A stretch of 64,000 nucleotides of DNA from assembly GCA_963971305.1 (NCBI GenBank), contig CAXARO010000943.1:98268-162267 (forward strand), read 5' to 3'. Position 1 is the stretch's first letter. Every line of letters starts with the position of its first letter. The notes beneath the pieces were generated by a model that was not told the DNA's origin, did not search any database, and saw only the letters and a program-made list of their open reading frames with translations. Source of the stretch: Arcuatula senhousia (lineage: Eukaryota; Mollusca; Bivalvia; Mytilida; Mytilidae). Shown here in pieces: positions 36,559 through 50,174 of the stretch. The position numbers were made by a program, and so were the translations under genes.

Positions 36559-38662
36559 GGTAGTACTCCACAATTAATTTATCTAGCTCATTTTTGCATG
36601 TGCTCGACGTTGACTATTTTGTCCCGGGTTCTTGTAATCGCTTAAACTGCTATTTGCACTTTAAATTAGGTGGTGTTCCAAACCCCGGTCATGTTTAGTC
36701 GTGTTTAGTGCCGTATTTGGTTTCTTTGTTGTACTCGTTGCCCCTAGCAACTCTTAACATTTGTCAAAAATTTGGGGACAAAAATACGCAAAAATCGGGG
36801 TTTTGTCCTTTTTTTGAACGTTGCCAGTAGTCGAGCTTTCGGTTCAGGTGAAACGTAACATGTATGAAAAGAAAGCCCGAAAATGGTCCTTTCTTTTAAG
36901 ACCAAATAAACCTATCCGACTTCGGCTCTTTTTTTCGCTAAAATTGTTCAAACTTAAAAATCTAAAAATAGCACATTTAAATTTAAGCCCATCCGCTGGT
37001 CACCATGCACAGCCGGAAGCGACGCTATATGATCATTGGCATTGATTTTTTCGAAATTATTCTTTAAAACAATAACCGTGGATCGTAATTTTTATATAAC
37101 GGGTCCATATTTTTTATTTGTCTTGTTTTAAGACCAAAACGAATCAATATTTTTATTAAACAAAAAAGTTCACAGGGGCCACATACGAAAACAATACTGT
37201 GAAAAAATCCTAATTGTGAGTACTACCATAGGTATATAAGAAATGGTTCTCAACTTCCCCCCTTTCTTTCAATCCGTTGGTGACTAGGGGGATCTAGAAG
37301 TGGGATGAGTGGCCTACAATCCCCACCCGGTGGGATATGGGGTAACTCTCCGGATCGGATTCGGTAATCGTCCGAAAATGTCATTATATACAATAAACGG
37401 GCCTGCATAGGTATATAAGAAATGGTTCTCAACTTCCCCCCTTTCTTTCAATCCGTTGGGGACTAGGGGGATCTAGAAGTGGGATGAGTGGCCTACAATC
37501 CCCACCCGGTGGGATATGGGGTAACTCTCCGGATCGGATTCGGTAATCGTCCGAAAATGTCATTATATACAATAAACGGGCCTGCATAGGTATATAAGAA
37601 ATGGTTCTCAACTTCCCCCCTTTCTTTCAATCCGTTGGGGACTAGGGGGATCTAGAAGTGGGATGAGTGGCCTACAATCCCCACCCGGTGGGATATGGGG
37701 TAACTCTCCGGATCGGATTCGGTAATCGTCCGAAAATGTCATTATATACAATAAACGGGCCTGCATAGGTATATAAGAAATGGTTCTCAACTTCCCCCCT
37801 TTCTTTCAATCCGTTGGGGACTAGGGGGATCTAGAAGTGGGATGAGTGGCCTACAATCCCCACCCGGTGGGATATGGGGTAACTCTCCGGATCGGATTCG
37901 GTAATCGTCCGAAAATGTCATTATATACAATAAACGGGCCTGCATAGGTATATAAGAAATGGTTCTCAACTTCCCCCCTTTCTTTCAATCCGTTGGTGAC
38001 TAGGGGGATCTAGAAGTGGGATGAGTGGCCTACAATCCCCACCCGGTGGGATATGGGGTAACTCTCCGGATCGGATTCGGTAATCGTCCGAAAATGTCAG
38101 TATATACAATAAACGGGCCTGCATAGGTATATAAGAAATGGTTCTCAACTTCCCCCCTTTCTTTCAATCCGTTGGGGACTAGGGGGATCTAGAAGTGGGA
38201 TGAGTGGCCTACAATCCCCACCCGGTGGGATATGGGGTAACTCTCCGGATCGGATTCGGTAATCGTCCGAAAATGTCATTATATACAATAAACGGGCCTG
38301 CATAGGTATATAAGAAATGGTTCTCAACTTCCCCCCTTTCTTTCAATCCGTTGGTGACTAGGGGGATCTAGAAGTGGGATGAGTGGCCTACAATCCCCAC
38401 CCGGTGGGATATGGGGTAACTCTCCGGATCGGATTCGGTAATCGTCCGAAAATGTCATTATATACAATAAACGGGCCTGCATAGGTATATAAGAAATGGT
38501 TCTCAACTTCCCCCCTTTCTTTCAATCCGTTGGGGACTAGGGGGATCTAGAAGTGGGATGAGTGGCCTACAATCCCCACCCGATGGGATATGGGGTAACT
38601 CTCCGGATCGGATTCGGTAATCGTCCGAAAATGTCATTATATACAATAAACGGGCCTGCATA
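36559..38662 (+). repeat. Unit U23: A (T-to-A change) + B x8
   Basis: A is 36559-37230 with a private T-to-A at 36870. The array is 37231-38662 with G51T in copies 1, 5 and 7, private T154G in copy 5 (38100) and G100A in copy 8. Confidence 0.95.
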
Positions 38663-40408
38663 GGTAGTACTCCACAATTAATTTATCTAGCTCATTTTTG
38701 CATGTGCTCGACGTTGACTATTTTGTCCCGGGTTCTTGTAATCGCTTAAACTGCTATTTGCACTTTAAATTAGGTGGTGTTCCAAACCCCGGTCATGTTT
38801 AGTCGTGTTTAGTGCCGTATTTGGTTTCTTTGTTGTACTCGTTGCCCCTAGCAACTCTTAACATTTGTCAAAAATTTGGGGACAAAAATACGCAAAAATC
38901 GGGGTTTTGTCCTTTTTTTGAACGTTGCCAGTAGTCGAGCTTTCGGTTCAGGTGAAACGTAACATGTATGAAATGAAAGCCCGAAAATGGTCCTTTCTTT
39001 TAAGACCAAATAAACCTATCCGACTTCGGCTCTTTTTTTCGCTAAAATTGTTCAAACTTAAAAATCTAAAAATAGCACATTTAAATTTAAGCCCATCCGC
39101 TGGTCACCATGCACAGCCGGAAGCGACGCTATATGATCATTGGCATTGATTTTTTCGAAATTATTCTTTAAAACAATAACCGTGGATCGTAATTTTTATA
39201 TAACGGGTCCATATTTTTTATTTGTCTTGTTTTAAGACCAAAACGAATCAATATTTTTATTAAACAAAAAAGTTCACAGGGGCCACATACGAAAACAATA
39301 CTGTGAAAAAATCCTAATTGTGAGTACTACCATAGGTATATAAGAAATGGTTCTCAACTTCCCCCCTTTCTTTCAATCCGTTGGGGACTAGGGGGATCTA
39401 GAAGTGGGATGAGTGGCCTACAATCCCCACCCGGTGGGATATGGGGTAACTCTCCGGATCGGATTCGGTAATCGTCCGAAAATGTCATTATATACAATAA
39501 ACGGGCCTGCATAGGTATATAAGAAATGGTTCTCAACTTCCCCCCTTTCTTTCAATCCGTTGGGGACTAGGGGGATCTAGAAGTGGGATGAGTGGCCTAC
39601 AATCCCCACCCGGTGGGATATGGGGTAACTCTCCGGATCGGATTCGGTAATCGTCCGAAAATGTCATTATATACAATAAACGGGCCTGCATAGGTATATA
39701 AGAAATGGTTCTCAACTTCCCCCCTTTCTTTCAATCCGTTGGGGACTAGGGGGATCTAGAAGTGGGATGAGTGGCCTACAATCCCCACCCGGTGGGATAT
39801 GGGGTAACTCTCCGGATCGGATTCGGTAATCGTCCGAAAATGTCATTATATACAATAAACGGGCCTGCATAGGTATATAAGAAATGGTTCTCAACTTCCC
39901 CCCTTTCTTTCAATCCGTTGGTGACTAGGGGGATCTAGAAGTGGGATGAGTGGCCTACAATCCCCACCCGGTGGGATATGGGGTAACTCTCCGGATCGGA
40001 TTCGGTAATCGTCCGAAAATGTCATTATATACAATAAACGGGCCTGCATAGGTATATAAGAAATGGTTCTCAACTTCCCCCCTTTCTTTCAATCCGTTGG
40101 GGACTAGGGGGATCTAGAAGTGGGATGAGTGGCCTACAATCCCCACCCGGTGGGATATGGGGTAACTCTCCGGATCGGATTCGGTAATCGTCCGAAAATG
40201 TCATTATATACAATAAACGGGCCTGCATAGGTATATAAGAAATGGTTCTCAACTTCCCCCCTTTCTTTCAATCCGTTGGGGACTAGGGGGATCTAGAAGT
40301 GGGATGAGTGGCCTACAATCCCCACCCGATGGGATATGGGGTAACTCTCCGGATCGGATTCGGTAATCGTCCGAAAATGTCATTATATACAATAAACGGG
40401 CCTGCATA
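38663..40408 (+). repeat. Unit U24: A + B x6
   Basis: A is 38663-39334 and the array 39335-40408. G51T in copy 4, G100A in copy 6. Confidence 0.95.
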
Positions 40409-42154
40409 GGTAGTACTCCACAATTAATTTATCTAGCTCATTTTTGCATGTGCTCGACGTTGACTATTTTGTCCCGGGTTCTTGTAATCGCTTAAACTGC
40501 TATTTGCACTTTAAATTAGGTGGTGTTCCAAACCCCGGTCATGTTTAGTCGTGTTTAGTGCCGTATTTGGTTTCTTTGTTGTACTCGTTGCCCCTAGCAA
40601 CTCTTAACATTTGTCAAAAATTTGGGGACAAAAATACGCAAAAATCGGGGTTTTGTCCTTTTTTTGAACGTTGCCAGTAGTCGAGCTTTCGGTTCAGGTG
40701 AAACGTAACATGTATGAAATGAAAGCCCGAAAATGGTCCTTTCTTTTAAGACCAAATAAACCTATCCGACTTCGGCTCTTTTTTTCGCTAAAATTGTTCA
40801 AACTTAAAAATCTAAAAATAGCACATTTAAATTTAAGCCCATCCGCTGGTCACCATGCACAGCCGGAAGCGACGCTATATGATCATTGGCATTGATTTTT
40901 TCGAAATTATTCTTTAAAACAATAACCGTGGATCGTAATTTTTATATAACGGGTCCATATTTTTTATTTGTCTTGTTTTAAGACCAAAACGAATCAATAT
41001 TTTTATTAAACAAAAAAGTTCACAGGGGCCACATACGAAAACAATACTGTGAAAAAATCCTAATTGTGAGTACTACCATAGGTATATAAGAAATGGTTCT
41101 CAACTTCCCCCCTTTCTTTCAATCCGTTGGGGACTAGGGGGATCTAGAAGTGGGATGAGTGGCCTACAATCCCCACCCGGTGGGATATGGGGTAACTCTC
41201 CGGATCGGATTCGGTAATCGTCCGAAAATGTCATTATATACAATAAACGGGCCTGCATAGGTATATAAGAAATGGTTCTCAACTTCCCCCCTTTCTTTCA
41301 ATCCGTTGGGGACTAGGGGGATCTAGAAGTGGGATGAGTGGCCTACAATCCCCACCTGGTGGGATATGGGGTAACTCTCCGGATCGGATTCGGTAATCGT
41401 CCGAAAATGTCATTATATACAATAAACGGGCCTGCATAGGTATATAAGAAATGGTTCTCAACTTCCCCCCTTTCTTTCAATCCGTTGGGGACTAGGGGGA
41501 TCTAGAAGTGGGATGAGTGGCCTACAATCCCCACCCGGTGGGATATGGGGTAACTCTCCGGATCGGATTCGGTAATCGTCCGAAAATGTCATTATATACA
41601 ATAAACGGGCCTGCATAGGTATATAAGAAATGGTTCTCAACTTCCCCCCTTTCTTTCAATCCGTTGGTGACTAGGGGGATCTAGAAGTGGGATGAGTGGC
41701 CTACAATCCCCACCCGGTGGGATATGGGGTAACTCTCCGGATCGGATTCGGTAATCGTCCGAAAATGTCATTATATACAATAAACGGGCCTGCATAGGTA
41801 TATAAGAAATGGTTCTCAACTTCCCCCCTTTCTTTCAATCCGTTGGGGACTAGGGAGATCTAGAAGTGGGATGAGTGGCCTACAATCCCCACCCGGTGGG
41901 ATATGGGGTAACTCTCCGGATCGGATTCGGTAATCGTCCGAAAATGTCATTATATACAATAAACGGGCCTGCATAGGTATATAAGAAATGGTTCTCAACT
42001 TCCCCCCTTTCTTTCAATCCGTTGGGGACTAGGGGGATCTAGAAGTGGGATGAGTGGCCTACAATCCCCACCCGATGGGATATGGGGTAACTCTCCGGAT
42101 CGGATTCGGTAATCGTCCGAAAATGTCATTATATACAATAAACGGGCCTGCATA
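40409..42154 (+). repeat. Unit U25: A + B x6
   Basis: A is 40409-41080 and the array 41081-42154. Copy 2 has private C98T (41357), copy 4 G51T, copy 5 G60A and copy 6 G100A. The G60A combination otherwise occurs only in U1-U3, more than 35 kb away. Confidence 0.95.
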
Positions 42155-43900
42155 GGTAGTACTCCACAATTAATTTATCTAGCTCATTTTTGCATGTGCT
42201 CGACGTTGACTATTTTGTCCCGGGTTCTTGTAATCGCTTAAACTGCTATTTGCACTTTAAATTAGGTGGTGTTCCAAACCCCGGTCATGTTTAGTCGTGT
42301 TTAGTGCCGTATTTGGTTTCTTTGTTGTACTCGTTGCCCCTAGCAACTCTTAACATTTGTCAAAAATTTGGGGACAAAAATACGCAAAAATCGGGGTTTT
42401 GTCCTTTTTTTGAACGTTGCCAGTAGTCGAGCTTTCGGTTCAGGTGAAACGTAACATGTATGAAATGAAAGCCCGAAAATGGTCCTTTCTTTTAAGACCA
42501 AATAAACCTATCCGACTTCGGCTCTTTTTTTCGCTAAAATTGTTCAAACTTAAAAATCTAAAAATAGCACATTTAAATTTAAGCCCATCCGCTGGTCACC
42601 ATGCACAGCCGGAAGCGACGCTATATGATCATTGGCATTGATTTTTTCGAAATTATTCTTTAAAACAATAACCGTGGATCGTAATTTTTATATAACGGGT
42701 CCATATTTTTTATTTGTCTTGTTTTAAGACCAAAACGAATCAATATTTTTATTAAACAAAAAAGTTCACAGGGGCCACATACGAAAACAATACTGTGAAA
42801 AAATCCTAATTGTGAGTACTACCATAGGTATATAAGAAATGGTTCTCAACTTCCCCCCTTTCTTTCAATCCGTTGGGGACTAGGGGGATCTAGAAGTGGG
42901 ATGAGTGGCCTACAATCCCCACCCGGTGGGATATGGGGTAACTCTCCGGATCGGATTCGGTAATCGTCCGAAAATGTCATTATATACAATAAACGGGCCT
43001 GCATAGGTATATAAGAAATGGTTCTCAACTTCCCCCCTTTCTTTCAATCCGTTGGGGACTAGGGGGATCTAGAAGTGGGATGAGTGGCCTACAATCCCCA
43101 CCCGGTGGGATATGGGGTAACTCTCCGGATCGGATTCGGTAATCGTCCGAAAATGTCATTATATACAATAAACGGGCCTGCATAGGTATATAAGAAATGG
43201 TTCTCAACTTCCCCCCTTTCTTTCAATCCGTTGGGGACTAGGGGGATCTAGAAGTGGGATGAGTGGCCTACAATCCCCACCCGGTGGGATATGGGGTAAC
43301 TCTCCGGATCGGATTCGGTAATCGTCCGAAAATGTCATTATATACAATAAACGGGCCTGCATAGGTATATAAGAAATGGTTCTCAACTTCCCCCCTTTCT
43401 TTCAATCCGTTGGTGACTAGGGGGATCTAGAAGTGGGATGAGTGGCCTACAATCCCCACCCGGTGGGATATGGGGTAACTCTCCGGATCGGATTCGGTAA
43501 TCGTCCGAAAATGTCATTATATACAATAAACGGGCCTGCATAGGTATATAAGAAATGGTTCTCAACTTCCCCCCTTTCTTTCAATCCGTTGGGGACTAGG
43601 GGGATCTAGAAGTGGGATGAGTGGCCTACAATCCCCACCCGGTGGGATATGGGGTAACTCTCCGGATCGGATTCGGTAATCGTCCGAAAATGTCATTATA
43701 TACAATAAACGGGCCTGCATAGGTATATAAGAAATGGTTCTCAACTTCCCCCCTTTCTTTCAATCCGTTGGGGACTAGGGGGATCTAGAAGTGGGATGAG
43801 TGGCCTACAATCCCCACCCGATGGGATATGGGGTAACTCTCCGGATCGGATTCGGTAATCGTCCGAAAATGTCATTATATACAATAAACGGGCCTGCATA
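42155..43900 (+). repeat. Unit U26: A + B x6
   Basis: A is 42155-42826 and the array 42827-43900. G51T in copy 4, G100A in copy 6. It opens the third superunit. Confidence 0.95.
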
Positions 43901-45467
43901 GGTAGTACTCCACAATTAATTTATCTAGCTCATTTTTGCATGTGCTCGACGTTGACTATTTTGTCCCGGGTTCTTGTAATCGCTTAAACTGCTATTTGCA
44001 CTTTAAATTAGGTGGTGTTCCAAACCCCGGTCATGTTTAGTCGTGTTTAGTGCCGTATTTGGTTTCTTTGTTGTACTCGTTGCCCCTAGCAACTCTTAAC
44101 ATTTGTCAAAAATTTGGGGACAAAAATACGCAAAAATCGGGGTTTTGTCCTTTTTTTGAACGTTGCCAGTAGTCGAGCTTTCGGTTCAGGTGAAACGTAA
44201 CATGTATGAAATGAAAGCCCGAAAATGGTCCTTTCTTTTAAGACCAAATAAACCTATCCGACTTCGGCTCTTTTTTTCGCTAAAATTGTTCAAACTTAAA
44301 AATCTAAAAATAGCACATTTAAATTTAAGCCCATCCGCTGGTCACCATGCACAGCCGGAAGCGACGCTATATGATCATTGGCATTGATTTTTTCGAAATT
44401 ATTCTTTAAAACAATAACCGTGGATCGTAATTTTTATATAACGGGTCCATATTTTTTATTTGTCTTGTTTTAAGACCAAAACGAATCAATATTTTTATTA
44501 AACAAAAAAGTTCACAGGGGCCACATACGAAAACAATACTGTGAAAAAATCCTAATTGTGAGTACTACCATAGGTATATAAGAAATGGTTCTCAACTTCC
44601 CCCCTTTCTTTCAATCCGTTGGGGACTAGGGGGATCTAGAAGTGGGATGAGTGGCCTACAATCCCCACCCGGTGGGATATGGGGTAACTCTCCGGATCGG
44701 ATTCGGTAATCGTCCGAAAATGTCATTATATACAATAAACGGGCCTGCATAGGTATATAAGAAATGGTTCTCAACTTCCCCCCTTTCTTTCAATCCGTTG
44801 GGGACTAGGGGGATCTAGAAGTGGGATGAGTGGCCTACAATCCCCACCCGGTGGGATATGGGGTAACTCTCCGGATCGGATTCGGTAATCGTCCGAAAAT
44901 GTCATTATATACAATAAACGGGCCTGCATAGGTATATAAGAAATGGTTCTCAACTTCCCCCCTTTCTTTCAATCCGTTGGGGACTAGGGGGATCTAGAAG
45001 TGGGATGAGTGGCCTACAATCCCCACCCGGTGGGATATGGGGTAACTCTCCGGATCGGATTCGGTAATCGTCCGAAAATGTCATTATATACAATAAACGG
45101 GCCTGCATAGGTATATAAGAAATGGTTCTCAACTTCCCCCCTTTCTTTCAATCCGTTGGGGACTAGGGGGATCTAGAAGTGGGATGAGTGGCCTACAATC
45201 CCCACCCGGTGGGATATGGGGTAACTCTCCGGATCGGATTCGGTAATCGTCCGAAAATGTCATTATATACAATAAACGGGCCTGCATAGGTATATAAGAA
45301 ATGGTTCTCAACTTCCCCCCTTTCTTTCAATCCGTTGGGGACTAGGGGGATCTAGAAGTGGGATGAGTGGCCTACAATCCCCACCCGATGGGATATGGGG
45401 TAACTCTCCGGATCGGATTCGGTAATCGTCCGAAAATGTCATTATATACAATAAACGGGCCTGCATA
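43901..45467 (+). repeat. Unit U27: A + B x5
   Basis: A is 43901-44572 and the array 44573-45467. Four canonical copies plus a G100A end copy; a C unit follows. Confidence 0.95.
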
Positions 45468-46861
45468 GGTAGTACTCCACAATTAATTTATCTAGCTCAT
45501 TTTTGCATGTGCTCGACGTTGACTATTTTGTCCCGGGTTCTTGTAATCGCTTAAACTGCTATTTGCACTTTAAATTAGGTGGTGTTCCAAACCCCGGTCA
45601 TGTTTAGTCGTGTTTAGTGCCGTATTTGGTTTCTTTGTTGTACTCGTTGCCCCTAGCAACTCTTAACATTTGTCAAAAATTTGGGGACAAAAATACGCAA
45701 AAATCGGGGTTTTGTCCTTTTTTTGAACGTTGCCAGTAGTCGAGCTTTCGGTTCAGGTGAAACGTAACATGTATGAAATGAAAGCCCGAAAATGGTCCTT
45801 TCTTTTAAGACCAAATAAACCTATCCGACTTCGGCTCTTTTTTTCGCTAAAATTGTTCAAACTTAAAAATCTAAAAATAGCACATTTAAATTTAAGCCCA
45901 TCCGCTGGTCACCATGCACAGCCGGAAGCGACGCTATATGATCATTGGCATTGATTTTTTCGAAATTATTCTTTAAAACAATAACCGTGGATCGTAATTT
46001 TTATATAACGGGTCCATATTTTTTATTTGTCTTGTTTTAAGACCAAAACGAATCAATATTTTTATTAAACAAAAAAGTTCACAGGGGCCACATACGAAAA
46101 CAATACTGTGAAAAAATCCTAATTGTGGAGTACTACCATAATGCTTTTGCATTTTTTGAAAATTTAACATGAGTTGCATTTTTCTCTTCTTGAGTATGTA
46201 ACCACTTGAGGAATACCGGATATTATGATTTTTTTTATGTTTTACCATAGTAACGCACGCTCAAAGACGGAAGCCCTTTTCTGATCAAGCTCTTTTTTGG
46301 ACATTTTCCTGCAATAACGTTAGATTCTTTCCCCGTTTGCTTTGAATCAAATTTTGTATTTTCGTTACAAAATTGGTATTCTGTTGTGCTTAAGTCATTT
46401 TCTAGCCTATTTCAAACATATTTGTAAAAATTTGGAAGATTTCCGTGAAAAAATCTACAATAATGGCGTCCATGGAAACACATCATCAAAATTTGCTTAA
46501 CATTTGCATAGCAAGCTATAATGCCTTGCGTTTCTATTCAAGCCGACTAAAAATTACAATTTTATGATTTACATACGGGGAAATATACTATATTGTGTAA
46601 TTTTTATTTCTTCCGGGGAAATTATGAACGTTGTTAGCGTTCCATACAGCATAACCAGCTGTACAGAATATAACGTTATTGACGATATTTTCAAAAATAA
46701 GCATGTTTGGTTGCTATGGGCATTTATGCTTAATAACTGATATTTTTCCCAAAATTTTTGAACCAAGTGATTCTCAAATATATTAGCTTTATTTTCAACA
46801 ATTAAACCAAGGACTAAAATGAAGATATACTCTTAAAATTTTAATGAGAATAATGCCATAT
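45468..46861 (+). repeat. Unit U28: A + C (single)
   Basis: A is 45468-46140 and C 46141-46861. This is the only C run of length one in the window. Confidence 0.95.
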
Positions 46862-48607
46862 GGTAGTACTCCACAATCAATTTATCTAGCTCATTTTTGC
46901 ATGTGCTCGACGTTGACTATTTTGTCCCGGGTTCTTGTAATCGCTTAAACTGCTATTTGCACTTTAAATTAGGTGGTGTTCCAAACCCCGGTCATGTTTA
47001 GTCGTGTTTAGTGCCGTATTTGGTTTCTTTGTTGTACTCGTTGCCCCTAGCAACTCTTAACATTTGTCAAAAATTTGGGGACAAAAATACGCAAAAATCG
47101 GGGTTTTGTCCTTTTTTTGAACGTTGCCAGTAGTCGAGCTTTCGGTTCAGGTGAAACGTAACATGTATGAAATGAAAGCCCGAAAATGGTCCTTTCTTTT
47201 AAGACCAAATAAACCTATCCGACTTCGGCTCTTTTTTTCGCTAAAATTGTTCAAACTTAAAAATCTAAAAATAGCACATTTAAATTTAAGCCCATCCGCT
47301 GGTCACCATGCACAGCCGGAAGCGACGCTATATGATCATTGGCATTGATTTTTTCGAAATTATTCTTTAAAACAATAACCGTGGATCGTAATTTTTATAT
47401 AACGGGTCCATATTTTTTATTTGTCTTGTTTTAAGACCAAAACGAATCAATATTTTTATTAAACAAAAAAGTTCACAGGGGCCACATACGAAAACAATAC
47501 TGTGAAAAAATCCTAATTGTGAGTACTACCATAGGTATATAAGAAATGGTTCTCAACTTCCCCCCTTTCTTTCAATCCGTTGGGGACTAGGGGGATCTAG
47601 AAGTGGGATGAGTGGCCTACAATCCCCACCCGGTGGGATATGGGGTAACTCTCCGGATCGGATTCGGTAATCGTCCGAAAATGTCATTATATACAATAAA
47701 CGGGCCTGCATAGGTATATAAGAAATGGTTCTCAACTTCCCCCCTTTCTTTCAATCCGTTGGGGACTAGGGGGATCTAGAAGTGGGATGAGTGGCCTACA
47801 ATCCCCACCCGGTGGGATATGGGGTAACTCTCCGGATCGGATTCGGTAATCGTCCGAAAATGTCATTATATACAATAAACGGGCCTGCATAGGTATATAA
47901 GAAATGGTTCTCAACTTCCCCCCTTTCTTTCAATCCGTTGGGGACTAGGGGGATCTAGAAGTGGGATGAGTGGCCTACAATCCCCACCCGGTGGGATATG
48001 GGGTAACTCTCCGGATCGGATTCGGTAATCGTCCGAAAATGTCATTATATACAATAAACGGGCCTGCATAGGTATATAAGAAATGGTTCTCAACTTCCCC
48101 CCTTTCTTTCAATCCGTTGGTGACTAGGGGGATCTAGAAGTGGGATGAGTGGCCTACAATCCCCACCCGGTGGGATATGGGGTAACTCTCCGGATCGGAT
48201 TCGGTAATCGTCCGAAAATGTCATTATATACAATAAACGGGCCTGCATAGGTATATAAGAAATGGTTCTCAACTTCCCCCCTTTCTTTCAATCCGTTGGG
48301 GACTAGGGGGATCTAGAAGTGGGATGAGTGGCCTACAATCCCCACCCGGTGGGATATGGGGTAACTCTCCGGATCGGATTCGGTAATCGTCCGAAAATGT
48401 CATTATATACAATAAACGGGCCTGCATAGGTATATAAGAAATGGTTCTCAACTTCCCCCCTTTCTTTCAATCCGTTGGGGACTAGGGGGATCTAGAAGTG
48501 GGATGAGTGGCCTACAATCCCCACCCGATGGGATATGGGGTAACTCTCCGGATCGGATTCGGTAATCGTCCGAAAATGTCATTATATACAATAAACGGGC
48601 CTGCATA
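46862..48607 (+). repeat. Unit U29: A + B x6
   Basis: A is 46862-47533 (C-type left end) and the array 47534-48607. G51T in copy 4, G100A in copy 6. Confidence 0.95.
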
Positions 48608-50174
48608 GGTAGTACTCCACAATTAATTTATCTAGCTCATTTTTGCATGTGCTCGACGTTGACTATTTTGTCCCGGGTTCTTGTAATCGCTTAAACTGCT
48701 ATTTGCACTTTAAATTAGGTGGTGTTCCAAACCCCGGTCATGTTTAGTCGTGTTTAGTGCCGTATTTGGTTTCTTTGTTGTACTCGTTGCCCCTAGCAAC
48801 TCTTAACATTTGTCAAAAATTTGGGGACAAAAATACGCAAAAATCGGGGTTTTGTCCTTTTTTTGAACGTTGCCAGTAGTCGAGCTTTCGGTTCAGGTGA
48901 AACGTAACATGTATGAAATGAAAGCCCGAAAATGGTCCTTTCTTTTAAGACCAAATAAACCTATCCGACTTCGGCTCTTTTTTTCGCTAAAATTGTTCAA
49001 ACTTAAAAATCTAAAAATAGCACATTTAAATTTAAGCCCATCCGCTGGTCACCATGCACAGCCGGAAGCGACGCTATATGATCATTGGCATTGATTTTTT
49101 CGAAATTATTCTTTAAAACAATAACCGTGGATCGTAATTTTTATATAACGGGTCCATATTTTTTATTTGTCTTGTTTTAAGACCAAAACGAATCAATATT
49201 TTTATTAAACAAAAAAGTTCACAGGGGCCACATACGAAAACAATACTGTGAAAAAATCCTAATTGTGAGTACTACCATAGGTATATAAGAAATGGTTCTC
49301 AACTTCCCCCCTTTCTTTCAATCCGTTGGGGACTAGGGGGATCTAGAAGTGGGATGAGTGGCCTACAATCCCCACCCGGTGGGATATGGGGTAACTCTCC
49401 GGATCGGATTCGGTAATCGTCCGAAAATGTCATTATATACAATAAACGGGCCTGCATAGGTATATAAGAAATGGTTCTCAACTTCCCCCCTTTCTTTCAA
49501 TCCGTTGGGGACTAGGGGGATCTAGAAGTGGGATGAGTGGCCTACAATCCCCACCCGGTGGGATATGGGGTAACTCTCCGGATCGGATTCGGTAATCGTC
49601 CGAAAATGTCATTATATACAATAAACGGGCCTGCATAGGTATATAAGAAATGGTTCTCAACTTCCCCCCTTTCTTTCAATCCGTTGGGGACTAGGGGGAT
49701 CTAGAAGTGGGATGAGTGGCCTACAATCCCCACCCGGTGGGATATGGGGTAACTCTCCGGATCGGATTCGGTAATCGTCCGAAAATGTCATTATATACAA
49801 TAAACGGGCCTGCATAGGTATATAAGAAATGGTTCTCAACTTCCCCCCTTTCTTTCAATCCGTTGGGGACTAGGGGGATCTAGAAGTGGGATGAGTGGCC
49901 TACAATCCCCACCCGGTGGGATATGGGGTAACTCTCCGGATCGGATTCGGTAATCGTCCGAAAATGTCATTATATACAATAAACGGGCCTGCATAGGTAT
50001 ATAAGAAATGGTTCTCAACTTCCCCCCTTTCTTTCAATCCGTTGGGGACTAGGGGGATCTAGAAGTGGGATGAGTGGCCTACAATCCCCACCCGATGGGA
50101 TATGGGGTAACTCTCCGGATCGGATTCGGTAATCGTCCGAAAATGTCATTATATACAATAAACGGGCCTGCATA
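48608..50174 (+). repeat. Unit U30: A + B x5
   Basis: A is 48608-49279 and the array 49280-50174. Four canonical copies plus a G100A end copy. Confidence 0.95.

Larger units (their letters stand above)
42155..46861 (+). repeat. Superunit 3: B6-B5-C, 4707 bp
   Basis: Units U26-U28 form the same order with one C unit fewer; 4707 is 6101 minus one 1394-bp A-C unit. Confidence 0.8.
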
